Origin: Halieaceae bacterium
Lineage (GTDB): Bacteria > Pseudomonadota > Gammaproteobacteria > Pseudomonadales > Halieaceae
Length of the DNA: 7,107 bases
Assembly: GCA_902518075.1 (NCBI GenBank)
Contig: CABYEX010000048.1
Location: 1 to 7,107, forward strand
Direction of reading: 5' to 3'
Shown here: positions 1 through 6,677 of the stretch, piece by piece
Layout of the letters: every line of letters begins with the position of its first letter
Numbering within the stretch: position 1 is the stretch's first letter
The notes under the pieces: generated by a model
Databases searched by the model: none
Told to the model about the DNA's origin: nothing
Seen by the model: only the letters and a program-made list of their open reading frames with translations
Translations under genes and position numbers: made by a program

Positions 1-600
1 GCCGTCCACTGTCAGGCTGTTGTAGCGGGGGTTGGCGCCATTACATTGCACGGCATCGACATCGCCACGAGACTGGTCCACGTAGAGTCGGGGGTCCTGC
101 TGGATAATATCGTTGATGTTCCGGTTGACCGACGGCGAGTCCTGAAGCGCGGCCAAATCAAACACGGCGTTGGGCCCCACCGCGGTGTCGACTGCGACCC
201 GGGTACCCATCACAATCACTTCTTCTTCGGCGTCCAGGCGGTAGTTGATCACCTCGGACTGACCCACCGCCAGGGAGAGACCTGCGGTAGAGGCTTTCTG
301 CCAACCGTTGGCGTCGACCACGATGTCATAGGACACCCCGGCCGGTAGTCCGCGCACAGAGTAATAGCCACCTTCGTCAGTAGTGACGGTTTTAGTGACG
401 CCAGTGGCGTTGCTGGTCACGATCACCGTGGCGCCGGCGAGCGCCTCACCACTGCTGGTGCTGACCGCACCGCGAACCGTCGCGGAGGTTTCCTGCGCGT
501 AAACGCCGGGAACAGCTGTCGCCAAGCCAACCAAAGTGGCGCCAGCAACCGCCTTAGAGAGCACTCGGCCCGCGAAAAGGGATACAAGAGGATGTTTCAT
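1..600 (-). CDS. TonB-dependent receptor, Oar-like, N-terminal 200 residues (3' part beyond window)
   Basis: Outer-membrane receptor that would import a substrate using TonB-ExbBD energy. My reading of the minus strand from the ATG at 598-600 is open to the window edge. Residues 1-35 look like a long signal peptide (R12 and K16, hydrophobic 17-30, probable cleavage VYA|QE). Residues about 40-115 form a carboxypeptidase-regulatory-like beta-sandwich (TVRGAVSTSSGEALAGATV, then DEGGYYSVRGLPAG). A TonB-box-like segment follows (EEEVIVMGTR, 125-134), then the start of the plug domain (LQDSPSVNRNINDIIQQDP, then GANPRYNSLTVDG near 188-200). This order is typical of Oar-like receptors; the full protein should be around 900-1000 residues. 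AGGAGA lies 6 bp before the ATG and fixes the start. The substrate cannot be told from the plug. The upstream Pho-box-like element hints at a link to phosphate or organophosphate uptake (inference). Confidence 0.93.
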   Translation of the reverse strand, partial: MKHPLVSLFAGRVLSKAVAGATLVGLATAVPGVYAQETSATVRGAVSTSSGEALAGATVIVTSNATGVTKTVTTDEGGYYSVRGLPAGVSYDIVVDANGWQKASTAGLSLAVGQSEVINYRLDAEEEVIVMGTRVAVDTAVGPNAVFDLAALQDSPSVNRNINDIIQQDPRLYVDQSRGDVDAVQCNGANPRYNSLTVDG

Positions 601-606
601 AACGAG

Positions 607-612
607 TCTCCT
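607..612 (-). promoter_or_regulatory. Shine-Dalgarno site of the TonB-dependent receptor
   Basis: AGGAGA on the minus strand, 6 bp (CTCGTT) before the ATG at 598-600. It is the strongest ribosome binding site in the window and settles the start of the receptor gene. Confidence 0.85.
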
Positions 613-637
613 GGGAAAAAGAAGCAGGTGAGCAGGC

Positions 638-652
638 TGGCGCAGCGCGCCA
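638..652 (-). other. GC-rich hairpin in the receptor 5' leader
   Basis: The minus strand reads TGGCGC-GCT-GCGCCA, a perfect 6-bp stem with a 3-nt loop, inside the presumed untranslated leader of the receptor. It is followed by a T-rich stretch only some 15 nt later, so it does not look like a standard intrinsic terminator. It could affect mRNA stability or be chance. Confidence 0.35.
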
Positions 653-660
653 AGATCCTT

Positions 661-679
661 CTCACAACCGTATTGTGAG
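661..679. promoter_or_regulatory. Inverted repeat, possible operator at the receptor promoter
   Basis: CTCACAA-N5-TTGTGAG: perfect 7-bp arms around CCGTA. It overlaps the proposed -10 hexamer (672-677) and the expected transcription start, where a repressor would act. The half-site order is TCACA...TGTGA, the reverse of a CRP/FNR-type site, so a CRP site is unlikely. The binding protein is unknown. A 10-bp palindrome AGGTCGACCT (678-687) lies directly next to it. Confidence 0.45.
672..677 (-). promoter_or_regulatory. Putative -10 hexamer of the receptor promoter
   Basis: CACAAT on the minus strand matches 4 of 6 positions of TATAAT. It lies exactly 10 bp after the Pho-box-like repeat, the spacing expected when PhoB replaces a -35 element. 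Start of transcription would fall near 664-666, giving a leader of about 65 nt. Found by eye. Confidence 0.45.
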
Positions 680-687
680 GTCGACCT

Positions 688-705
688 GTGACAGCTTGGT
701 GACAG
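688..705 (-). promoter_or_regulatory. Pho-box-like tandem repeat (putative PhoB site)
   Basis: The minus strand reads CTGTCAC-CAAG-CTGTCAC: two identical 7-bp units with an 11-bp period. The PhoB box is known as two 11-bp units, each a CTGTCAT-like heptamer plus a 4-bp AT-rich spacer. Here both heptamers match at 6 or 7 positions (C or T is tolerated at the last), but the spacer CAAG is less AT-rich than usual. The box is 10 bp upstream of a -10-like hexamer, and an A/T run (721-729) lies further upstream. The receptor is therefore a candidate for induction by phosphate starvation (inference). Confidence 0.6.
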
Positions 706-735
706 CCACCAATATAGGCAAATTTTTTTGGCCTG

Positions 736-1845
736 TCAGGCTAATTCGGCGAGCAGGTCCTTGTTGTAGGCCTGCAGGGCTGATGTATCCCCCGAACGCA
801 CCACCATGGGCCAATCCGGATTGGCGATCAGGGCCCGCCCGACAGCCACCAGATCGAAATCACCGCGGTCGATCATCTCAAGGAGGCGATCAATCGAGGC
901 GGGTTCGCTGGTGGCGCCGTCACCCTCGCTGGGCTGTGACACAAAGTCCTGATCGAGGCTGACGCTGCCAACCGTAATCGTGGGCATCCCGGTGAGTTTC
1001 TTCACCCACCCCGCCAGATTCATATCAGAGTCATCGAACTCGGGCTCCCAGAACCGTCGCTGACTGCAATGAAATGCATCGACACCAGCGTCGATCAATG
1101 GCTTTAAAAACGCTTCCAGCAACTGCGGCGTCGGGGCCAAGCGCGCGGCGAAGTCCTGCTGCTTCCACTGAGACCAGCGCAGGATAATCGGGAAATCCGG
1201 TCCCACCTCAGATCGACAGGCTTCAATAACTTCGATCGCAAAGCGACCGCGCGCCGCCATCGAGCCACCATAGCCATCGGTACGCTGATTGGTGCCCTCC
1301 CAGAAAAACTGATCAATCAGATACCCGTGAGCGCCATGAATTTCCACGGCGTCAAAGCCCAACCGCTGTGCGTCTCGAGCTCCCTCTGCAAATGCCCGCA
1401 CCACATCATCAATGTCCTGCTGGGTCATCACGTGGCGGGTGACCTTGCCGGGCACATTCATACCTGATGGCGTGTGCCCGTTTACATCGCCCTCAGGCAT
1501 CACGCCGCGCTTGCGCATACCGCCGCAGTGCCAGAGCTGTGGCGCAATTTTGCCCCCCTCCGCGTGGACGGCATCAACGATCGCCTTCCAGCCCGCCAAG
1601 CGCTCCTCACCATGAAAATAGGGCACGTCCGGATAGCCATTGGCTGCAATATGATTAGGACAAGTGCCTTCCGTAATAATGAGCCCTACACCCCCCGCCG
1701 CACGCCGCCGGTAATACGCCGCAGAGGCCTCGCCGGGGATGTTGTCCGGAGAGTGGTTACGGGTCATGGGGGCCATGACGACACGGTTCTCGGTGCTCAG
1801 GGATTTGAGCAAGAAGGGATCAAATAAACGGTCGATTGCGGGCAC
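736..1845 (-). CDS. NADH:flavin oxidoreductase, Old Yellow Enzyme family
   Basis: FMN-dependent ene-reductase of the Old Yellow Enzyme family, cytoplasmic TIM barrel of 369 aa (usual length 340-380). These enzymes use NAD(P)H to reduce activated C=C bonds; the natural substrate is usually unknown. Visible signatures: the N-terminal FDPFLLKSLSTENRVVMAPMTR; the active-site pair H170 and H173 in EIHGAHGYLIDQFF, which bind the substrate oxyanion in the HxxH-type members; GTNQRTDGYGG at 184-194; and the phosphate-binding end VGRALIANPDW at 335-345. The start is GTG at 1843-1845 with GAGG 6 bp upstream, and the family alignment begins almost at once. It follows galE after 142 bp on the same strand, so it may be transcribed separately. 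No role in galactose use is implied by the sequence. Confidence 0.95.
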   Translation of the reverse strand: MPAIDRLFDPFLLKSLSTENRVVMAPMTRNHSPDNIPGEASAAYYRRRAAGGVGLIITEGTCPNHIAANGYPDVPYFHGEERLAGWKAIVDAVHAEGGKIAPQLWHCGGMRKRGVMPEGDVNGHTPSGMNVPGKVTRHVMTQQDIDDVVRAFAEGARDAQRLGFDAVEIHGAHGYLIDQFFWEGTNQRTDGYGGSMAARGRFAIEVIEACRSEVGPDFPIILRWSQWKQQDFAARLAPTPQLLEAFLKPLIDAGVDAFHCSQRRFWEPEFDDSDMNLAGWVKKLTGMPTITVGSVSLDQDFVSQPSEGDGATSEPASIDRLLEMIDRGDFDLVAVGRALIANPDWPMVVRSGDTSALQAYNKDLLAELA

Positions 1846-1987
1846 GGGCTACCTCTTCAGCGCATGGTCTTAGGGTGGGTTCGGTGAGTGCGTCTCTGCA
1901 CCGCACCGCTTGGCGAGCAGACTACCGCAAAAGCCGATATCGCGCCCTACTCCGTCTGGCTGATCACGCTGCCCTGCACTCGCTGGC
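1846..1987 (-). other. Intergenic region between galE and the OYE gene
   Basis: This 142-bp stretch separates the galE stop from the GTG of the flavin oxidoreductase. I see a ribosome binding site (GAGG near 1852-1855), but no convincing -35/-10 pair and no stem followed by a T-run that would end the gal transcript. It holds no ORF. Whether the OYE gene is the last gene of the gal operon or has its own promoter cannot be decided by eye. Confidence 0.5.
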
Positions 1988-2980
1988 CTATTTATGAAAC
2001 GCTCGGTCGATGTAACCCTCAGGGTGGCGCTGCTGCCAGCGCCAGGCGCTGTCGATTATCTGTTCCAACGCCGGAAACTGCGGCGCCCACCCCAGCTCGT
2101 CACGAATCCGGTCGCTCGATGCGACCAACCGGGTAGGATCTCCCGCACGGCGCTGACCCACCCGCTCCGGGATGGCTGCGCCGGTGACTGCTCGCGCGGT
2201 TTCAATCACCTGGCGCACACTGAAGCCCTCACCATTCCCCAGGTTGTAAACCCGATTGCCTTGCTCAAGTGCATGCAGGGCGAGGACATGGGCGTCGGCG
2301 AGGTCCAACACATGAATGTAGTCACGGATGCAAGTGCCGTCGGGCGTGTCGTAGTCATCGCCAAAGATCGTAATATGATCCCGCTGACCGGCAGCGACCT
2401 GTAACACCAAGGGTATGAGGTGGGTTTCCGGGTTGTGATGCTCTCCTCGCATTTCACTGGCACCCGCGGCATTGAAATACCGCAGGCTTGCGAAGCGCAG
2501 ACCCTTTGTCTGCGACAGCCAGTGGAGCGCCCGCTCGAGCGCCCACTTGGATTCACCGTAGGGGCTGCCCGGCGCAATCGGTGCCCGCTCGTCAATCACA
2601 GCGCTGGCCGGTGCGCCAAAGAGATTGGCCGTTGAGGACAGGATGAAGCGCTCGACGCCACCTGAGACGCAAGCGTCAAGCAAATTAAGGCCGTTCATCA
2701 CGTTGTCGCGCAGGTAGGCGAAAGGTGCATCCATCGACTCTTCCACCAGCGAGCGCGCCGCGAAGTGCATCACGGCGTCGGGTCGATGCTGGTCAATGGC
2801 CTCACGGATTTTCTGCGGGGATGCCAGATCACCCTGCACCCAATCAGCGTCCGCGGGCACAGCCGCCCGATGCCCTTGCAACAGGTTGTCGAAGACCACC
2901 ACTTCGTAGCCTTTGTTCAGCAGCACTTCGCTCGTGACGCTACCGATATAGCCTGCGCCACCGGTGACCAATACTTTCAT
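1988..2980 (-). CDS. galE: UDP-glucose 4-epimerase GalE
   Basis: Interconverts UDP-galactose and UDP-glucose with bound NAD+, closing the Leloir cycle and supplying UDP-sugars for surface glycans. The protein is 330 aa (E. coli 338). It is an extended short-chain dehydrogenase: the NAD-binding GGAGYIG at 7-13, SSTANLFG at 115-122 with T117 in the place of the catalytic Ser/Thr, YGESK at 141-145 (Y141 and K145 catalytic), LRYFNAAGA at 166-174, and [13 protein letters not shown] near 277-289. The start at the ATG 2978-2980 is chosen because [14 protein letters not shown] is the usual N-terminus. An in-frame GTG 54 bp upstream adds residues with no family match. A weak AGAGAA precedes the ATG. 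It is the last of the three gal genes, 58 bp after galT. Use of UDP-GlcNAc/GalNAc as well cannot be excluded, since the position equivalent to E. coli Y299 appears to be Leu. Confidence 0.97.
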   Translation of the reverse strand: MKVLVTGGAGYIGSVTSEVLLNKGYEVVVFDNLLQGHRAAVPADADWVQGDLASPQKIREAIDQHRPDAVMHFAARSLVEESMDAPFAYLRDNVMNGLNLLDACVSGGVERFILSSTANLFGAPASAVIDERAPIAPGSPYGESKWALERALHWLSQTKGLRFASLRYFNAAGASEMRGEHHNPETHLIPLVLQVAAGQRDHITIFGDDYDTPDGTCIRDYIHVLDLADAHVLALHALEQGNRVYNLGNGEGFSVRQVIETARAVTGAAIPERVGQRRAGDPTRLVASSDRIRDELGWAPQFPALEQIIDSAWRWQQRHPEGYIDRAFHK

Positions 2981-2991
2981 CGTGTTCTCTG

Positions 2992-3003
2992 TCAGGGCCC
3001 TGA
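2992..3003. repeat. 12-bp perfect palindrome in the galT-galE gap
   Basis: TCAGGGCCCTGA reads the same on both strands and ends 11 bp before the galE start codon, in the 58-bp gap after galT. It could be a regulator site or an mRNA structure near the galE ribosome binding site. A palindrome of this size can also arise by chance. Confidence 0.3.
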
Positions 3004-3038
3004 GCGGCCTTGATGAGTCTGCCCCATATCCCACTGAC

Positions 3039-4076
3039 TCACAGATTCTGTCTGAGCTTTTCTGCAGCTGCCTCTGGTGTCAGATCGCGCTGCGCCTCGC
3101 TTAGCATCTCATACCCCACCATGTGTTTGCGCACACCTGCGGAGCGAAGCAGTGGAGGGTAGAAATGCGCATGGAGCTGCCAGTGCGGCGCTGGGCCGCT
3201 GCCGGGCGCACCATGCCAACCCATGGTGTAGGGGCAACAGGCATCAAACAATCCGTTGTAGCCACGAAGCAAGCGGGGGAGTATTTGTGCGAGCGACAGT
3301 TGCTCGGGCTCGGTCAGAGCATCGAGGTGATCGATTTGGCGCCGCGGCAACAATAGCGTCTCGAAGGGCCACATTGCCCAATAAGGCACCAGCACTGTCC
3401 AGTGGTTCTCCTGAATAACAAGGCGCTCTGCTACCCGCTCTTCCTCGGCCCGGTAGATCTCCAGCAGCGCCTCTTCCTCCGCATCAAAAAAAGCCTGCTG
3501 CTGAGCCAACTCTTTCGCTCCCTCGTTGGGGAGCGTATCGACTGCCCAGATCTGCCCGTGAGGGTGCGCATTCGAGCACCCCATTATCTCACCCCGATTC
3601 TCGAACACCTGCACCCACTGGTGGCTCTGGCGCAGAGCCCCAACCTCCGATGCCCACAGCTGCACCACCGCCAACGCCTCTTGCTCGGTCATGTCAGCCA
3701 GTGTCTTGTTGTGATCAGAGTGATAGCAGAGCACCCGGCAACGACCGGCAACCGGCTCCGATCTGAAGAGTGCGGATGGCTCCCCCGAATCGCGGGCATC
3801 GGCTTCAGCTGACTCTTTATCGAGCTCTGTCCCCACAGCAGGGAAATCGTTATCGAATGCCCAGGGGGCGTTGTAAGGTGCGTTCACATGGCCACTCACG
3901 CGGGTGTTGCCCGGACATAGATAGCAGTCGGGATCGTAACTTACCCCAACGCTGTCAGAGGGGGAGCTCTCCTCACCCTGCCAGGGGCGCTGTGCGCGTT
4001 GAGGCGAGACCGTGACCCACTCACCCGTCAGCGCATTGCGACGACGATGGGGGCGTTGGGATAACAAATCAGTCAT
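3039..4076 (-). CDS. galT: Galactose-1-phosphate uridylyltransferase GalT
   Basis: Transfers UMP from UDP-glucose to galactose-1-phosphate, giving UDP-galactose and glucose-1-phosphate, by way of a uridylyl-histidine intermediate. It is 345 aa (E. coli 348). Visible features: [17 protein letters not shown] at 11-27; the metal-site cysteines C51 and C54 (CYLC); H122 in SDHNKTL; and the HPHGQ active site with H171 (metal) and H173 (nucleophile). The C-terminal half has MGWHGAP (H288) and [15 protein letters not shown], with H302 and H304 of the second metal site. The ending [23 protein letters not shown] is very like the E. coli enzyme. The start is the ATG at 4074-4076, which overlaps the galK stop as ATGA. 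No ribosome binding site sits at the right distance, so translation probably depends on coupling to galK. A TTG further upstream, inside galK, was rejected. Confidence 0.97.
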   Translation of the reverse strand: MTDLLSQRPHRRRNALTGEWVTVSPQRAQRPWQGEESSPSDSVGVSYDPDCYLCPGNTRVSGHVNAPYNAPWAFDNDFPAVGTELDKESAEADARDSGEPSALFRSEPVAGRCRVLCYHSDHNKTLADMTEQEALAVVQLWASEVGALRQSHQWVQVFENRGEIMGCSNAHPHGQIWAVDTLPNEGAKELAQQQAFFDAEEEALLEIYRAEEERVAERLVIQENHWTVLVPYWAMWPFETLLLPRRQIDHLDALTEPEQLSLAQILPRLLRGYNGLFDACCPYTMGWHGAPGSGPAPHWQLHAHFYPPLLRSAGVRKHMVGYEMLSEAQRDLTPEAAAEKLRQNL

Positions 4077-5245
4077 AGGGCGGCACAGATCTCTCGGGCG
4101 CCAGCGCCGGCCTGCACACGATAACACCCGGGTGCCCAACCCATGCGGTCGTCATACTGGCCACTGATACAGTCTGCGACACCTTCGAGCTGGTCTGTCT
4201 CGACCAACACAATGACGCAACCACCAAAGCCGCCGCCGGTCATTCTGGCACCATAAACCCCTCGCTCGACCGTCGCGAGGTCTACTAACAGATCAAGCTC
4301 CTGGCAGGACACTTCGTAGTCATCTCGCAAAGACCGATGGCTGCCCGTCATCAACGCCCCCAAGCGATCCCAGCAACCTTGCTCGATCGCCTTCACGGCA
4401 TCGCGAACCCGTTCGTTTTCCGTCACCACGTGGGTGACCCGCTGGTGCAACACCCCCTCATCTTTTAACCGCGCCAGCTGGTCGGGGCTCACTTCGCGGA
4501 GCGAGTTCACTCCCAGCAACGCGCTGGCTCGCTCGCATTCGGCGCGTCTCTGGGCGTAAGCCCCCTCGGCGAGTGAATGAGAAACGCCGGAGTGAATCAC
4601 CAGCAGTGCCGGCGCCTGCGAGTCAAAAGGGACTGACCGCGCGGTCTGATCCAGGCAATCGAGGAGCAGCGCCTGCCCAGACGCTGCCAACTCCACCACG
4701 GTCTGATCCATGATCCCGCAGGGGACGCCGGCCATATCACGCTCGGCCTGCACGCTGGCCTGAATCCGCTCGGCAGGGGTTAAGGTCTGACCGGTTACCG
4801 CCTCCAGGAGGTGCGCAGTCGCCAACTCGAGCGCGGCACTGCTGGATAACCCGCCTCCCGGAGGGACACTGGATACGACAGCCACGTCGAGCCCGGGGCA
4901 GCGCACATCATGCTGATCGTATTGGGCGATGACGCCCTGAACGTAGCGCATCCAGGGGTCGCCATGCGGCGTGTGTAACTGATCGAGTGACAGACTGCGC
5001 TCCTCGGCCATCGCCGAACTCCGAACCCGGATCTGGCCGGGCACGCCCGGTGCGGCGGCCATCGCGATGTAGCGGTCAATCGCCATGGGGAGCACCCTGC
5101 CCTGGTTATAGTCCGTGTGTTCGCCGATTAGATTGACCCGACCCGGAGCCGCCGCCTGCCATCGAGCGGCTTGCCCCGATAGCTCAGCCACGTCTGCCGA
5201 TGCCGACTCGATAAGCGAGGCCAATGAGGGGTTGGATTCAATCAT
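4073..5245 (-). CDS. galK: Galactokinase GalK
   Basis: Phosphorylates alpha-D-galactose with ATP to galactose-1-phosphate, the first committed step of the Leloir pathway; cytoplasmic GHMP-family kinase. It is 390 aa (E. coli 382). The three family motifs are present: the galactokinase signature GRVNLIGEHTDYNQG at 35-49 (R36 catalytic), the ATP-binding VPPGGGLSSSAALE at 127-140, and RMTGGGFGGCVIV at 334-346. D180 in GIMDQ matches the catalytic Asp. The ATG at 5243-5245 is the first Met and gives an N-terminus about 8 residues longer than in E. coli. I see no good Shine-Dalgarno before it, so a shorter start at an internal GTG is not fully excluded. It is the first gene of galK-galT-galE and is divergent from the cryptochrome gene. 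Confidence 0.97.
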   Translation of the reverse strand: MIESNPSLASLIESASADVAELSGQAARWQAAAPGRVNLIGEHTDYNQGRVLPMAIDRYIAMAAAPGVPGQIRVRSSAMAEERSLSLDQLHTPHGDPWMRYVQGVIAQYDQHDVRCPGLDVAVVSSVPPGGGLSSSAALELATAHLLEAVTGQTLTPAERIQASVQAERDMAGVPCGIMDQTVVELAASGQALLLDCLDQTARSVPFDSQAPALLVIHSGVSHSLAEGAYAQRRAECERASALLGVNSLREVSPDQLARLKDEGVLHQRVTHVVTENERVRDAVKAIEQGCWDRLGALMTGSHRSLRDDYEVSCQELDLLVDLATVERGVYGARMTGGGFGGCVIVLVETDQLEGVADCISGQYDDRMGWAPGCYRVQAGAGAREICAAL

Positions 5246-5311
5246 GCCGGTGGAGGTTATCTGTCGAGATCCGGTTCGCGGGGCCCTTGGGTGAAGCTGG
5301 GCACTATTGGG

Positions 5312-5328
5312 TCACGGCCGATCCGTGA
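5312..5328. promoter_or_regulatory. Inverted repeat in the galK/cryptochrome divergent region
   Basis: TCACGG-CCGAT-CCGTGA: perfect 6-bp arms around a 5-nt spacer, in the 130-bp region between the divergent galK and cryptochrome starts (5246-5375). It does not match the GalR/GalS operator (GTGTAANCGNTTACAC). It ends directly at a possible -35 of the cryptochrome promoter. It may serve either gene, both or neither. I found no convincing galK promoter in this region. Confidence 0.35.
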
Positions 5329-5356
5329 TTTACGGGCCAGCGTACACCACAATACT
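5329..5356 (+). promoter_or_regulatory. Weak candidate promoter of the cryptochrome gene
   Basis: TTTACG (5329-5334) and AATACT (5351-5356) are separated by 16 bp; each matches 4 of 6 consensus positions. The start of transcription would be only about 13 nt before the ATG at 5376, leaving a very short leader that still covers the GAGG at 5367-5370. Found by eye and uncertain. Confidence 0.25.
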
Positions 5357-5366
5357 CTCTGCGGGG

Positions 5367-5370
5367 CGAG
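5367..5370 (+). promoter_or_regulatory. Ribosome binding site of the cryptochrome gene
   Basis: GAGG with a 5-nt spacer (CACC preceded by G) before the ATG at 5376. It supports this start over the in-frame TTG at 5307, which has no family match. Confidence 0.6.
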
Positions 5371-5375
5371 GCACC

Positions 5376-6677
5376 ATGCGCCAACTCCACTGGTTCCAGA
5401 CCGATCTGCGCTTGGCAGACAACCCGGCGTTGTCCAGTGCGCAGGACGCAGACTCGCTACTCTGTATTTACCTGATGCCAAAGCCCAGGCCTTGGTGCAA
5501 CCTCACAGGCCTCGGCCCTCAGCGGGATCGGTTTCTGCGCGAGTCCTTGCAGGAATTGAAGGAGCAGCTTCAGACGTTAGGTCAGGACCTGATGGTCCTC
5601 GAGGGCTCTCCCGAGCTGGTGTTGCCCAATATTGTGGACCGTTTCAGCATTGACCACGTCACCACCAGCTATACACCCGGCTGGCACGAAACCCAGGCCA
5701 TCGCGTTCCTCGAGCAAAAACTGCCTGCGATGCTCTCCGTTTTTCGCGGCAGCACACTGTTCGATGCCGAGCAGTTCCCCTTCGAGCTAGAAGATTTGTC
5801 CGATACCTTCTCGCCATTTCGGCGCAAGGTAGAAAAAATCAACATCAGCAGTCCCATGACAGCACCGAGCACGCTGCCGCCCCCACCCTCGGCGCAATTT
5901 GATGGGATTCCCAAAGCCGTGGCCTCACCGCACCCCGGCTTGCCGCTCCCCGGCGGGAGTGCAGCCGGCCTCAGGCGCCTCGATCAGTTTCTGTTTCAAA
6001 CACATGCCATTGCCGACTACAAACAAACCCGCAACGATCTCGATGGGTTGAGCGGCTCTAGCACGCTTTCACCGTGGCTCGCGAGCGGGGCGCTATCTGC
6101 GCGCACAGTGGCCCACGCGATTTTCCGCTACGAGCGAGAACAAGTCGCCAATGACTCCACCTACTGGCTTTACTTCGAACTGTTGTGGCGGGAGTTTTTC
6201 CACTGGCGTGCCGTGATCGACGGCCAATCACTATTCCGTCAGGGCGGTCGCTCGGGTCGAAGGCTACTCACCACCTTTGAGCCACGTCACTTTGCACGAT
6301 GGTGCGCCGGCGACACCGACTATCCATTGGTCAATGCACTGATGCGACAGTTAGTTGCCACCGGCTGGATGAGCAACCGGGGTCGCCAGATCGCCGCCTC
6401 GTGCCTCATCCATGAACTCGGACTCGACTGGCGCTATGGCGCGGCCTTCTTTGAACAACAACTCATCGACTACAATGTGGGCAGCAACTATGGCAATTGG
6501 CAGTACATTGCGGGAGTGGGCTCGGACCCGCGCGGGGGCCGGCAGTTCAATCTGGCCAAGCAGGCTGCACAATACGACCCGGACGACACCTTTACCCTGA
6601 AGTGGGACGGGCTCCGTCCGACGCAACCGGAACATGTGGTGGATGGTGCTGACTGGCCCATCACGGATCAGAACTGA
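5376..6677 (+). CDS. Cryptochrome DASH (FAD-dependent photolyase/cryptochrome family)
   Basis: Blue-light flavoprotein of the CRY-DASH branch; characterised members repair cyclobutane pyrimidine dimers, best in single-stranded DNA, and may also signal. It is 433 aa. The N-terminal alpha/beta antenna domain starts with LHWFQTDLRLADNPAL. The FRRKVEK segment (148-154) carries E153, the likely folate-contacting Glu of DASH proteins. The FAD domain has YKQTRNDLDGLSGSSTLSPWLASGALS (215-241), ELLWREFFHWR (268-278) and TGWMSNRGRQIAAS (329-342). DYNVGSNYGNWQYIAGVGSDPRGGRQFNLAKQAAQYDP (365-402) is diagnostic of DASH. W309, W352 and W375 fit the electron-transfer Trp triad, and N371 fits the Asn beside flavin N5. 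Gln-Thr in WFQTDLRL replaces the commoner Arg-Asn. The start is the ATG at 5376 with GAGG upstream. The next gene begins inside its stop codon, so the two are probably co-translated. Confidence 0.95.
   Translation: MRQLHWFQTDLRLADNPALSSAQDADSLLCIYLMPKPRPWCNLTGLGPQRDRFLRESLQELKEQLQTLGQDLMVLEGSPELVLPNIVDRFSIDHVTTSYTPGWHETQAIAFLEQKLPAMLSVFRGSTLFDAEQFPFELEDLSDTFSPFRRKVEKINISSPMTAPSTLPPPPSAQFDGIPKAVASPHPGLPLPGGSAAGLRRLDQFLFQTHAIADYKQTRNDLDGLSGSSTLSPWLASGALSARTVAHAIFRYEREQVANDSTYWLYFELLWREFFHWRAVIDGQSLFRQGGRSGRRLLTTFEPRHFARWCAGDTDYPLVNALMRQLVATGWMSNRGRQIAASCLIHELGLDWRYGAAFFEQQLIDYNVGSNYGNWQYIAGVGSDPRGGRQFNLAKQAAQYDPDDTFTLKWDGLRPTQPEHVVDGADWPITDQN

Noticed and set aside
46..348. Plus-strand ORF opposite the TonB-dependent receptor
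   Set aside because: It is the complement of a well-supported receptor gene and shows no protein family signature of its own.
661..679. CRP/FNR-type binding site
   Set aside because: The half-sites are in the reverse order (TCACA...TGTGA) and the spacing differs from TGTGA-N6-TCACA.
720..741. Intrinsic terminator of the OYE gene
   Set aside because: The small GCCTG/CAGGC dyad is followed on the minus strand by an A-run, not a T-run, and has a one-base centre.
2981..3034. Longer galE with a GTG start at 3034
   Set aside because: The extra 18 residues have no family match; GalE normally begins directly with the NAD-binding strand, as at [14 protein letters not shown].
3402..3812. Plus-strand 136-aa ORF opposite galT
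   Set aside because: It lies entirely within galT, antisense to catalytic motif regions, and reads as low-quality shadow sequence typical of high-GC DNA.
4077..4139. Longer galT starting at a TTG inside galK
   Set aside because: The added 21 Arg-rich residues are the wrong-frame reading of the galK end, and the ATG overlapping the galK stop gives the family's normal length.
5307..5375. Cryptochrome start at the TTG at 5307
   Set aside because: The added 23 residues do not resemble a DASH N-terminus, and the ATG at 5376 has a ribosome binding site and starts at the conserved first strand.
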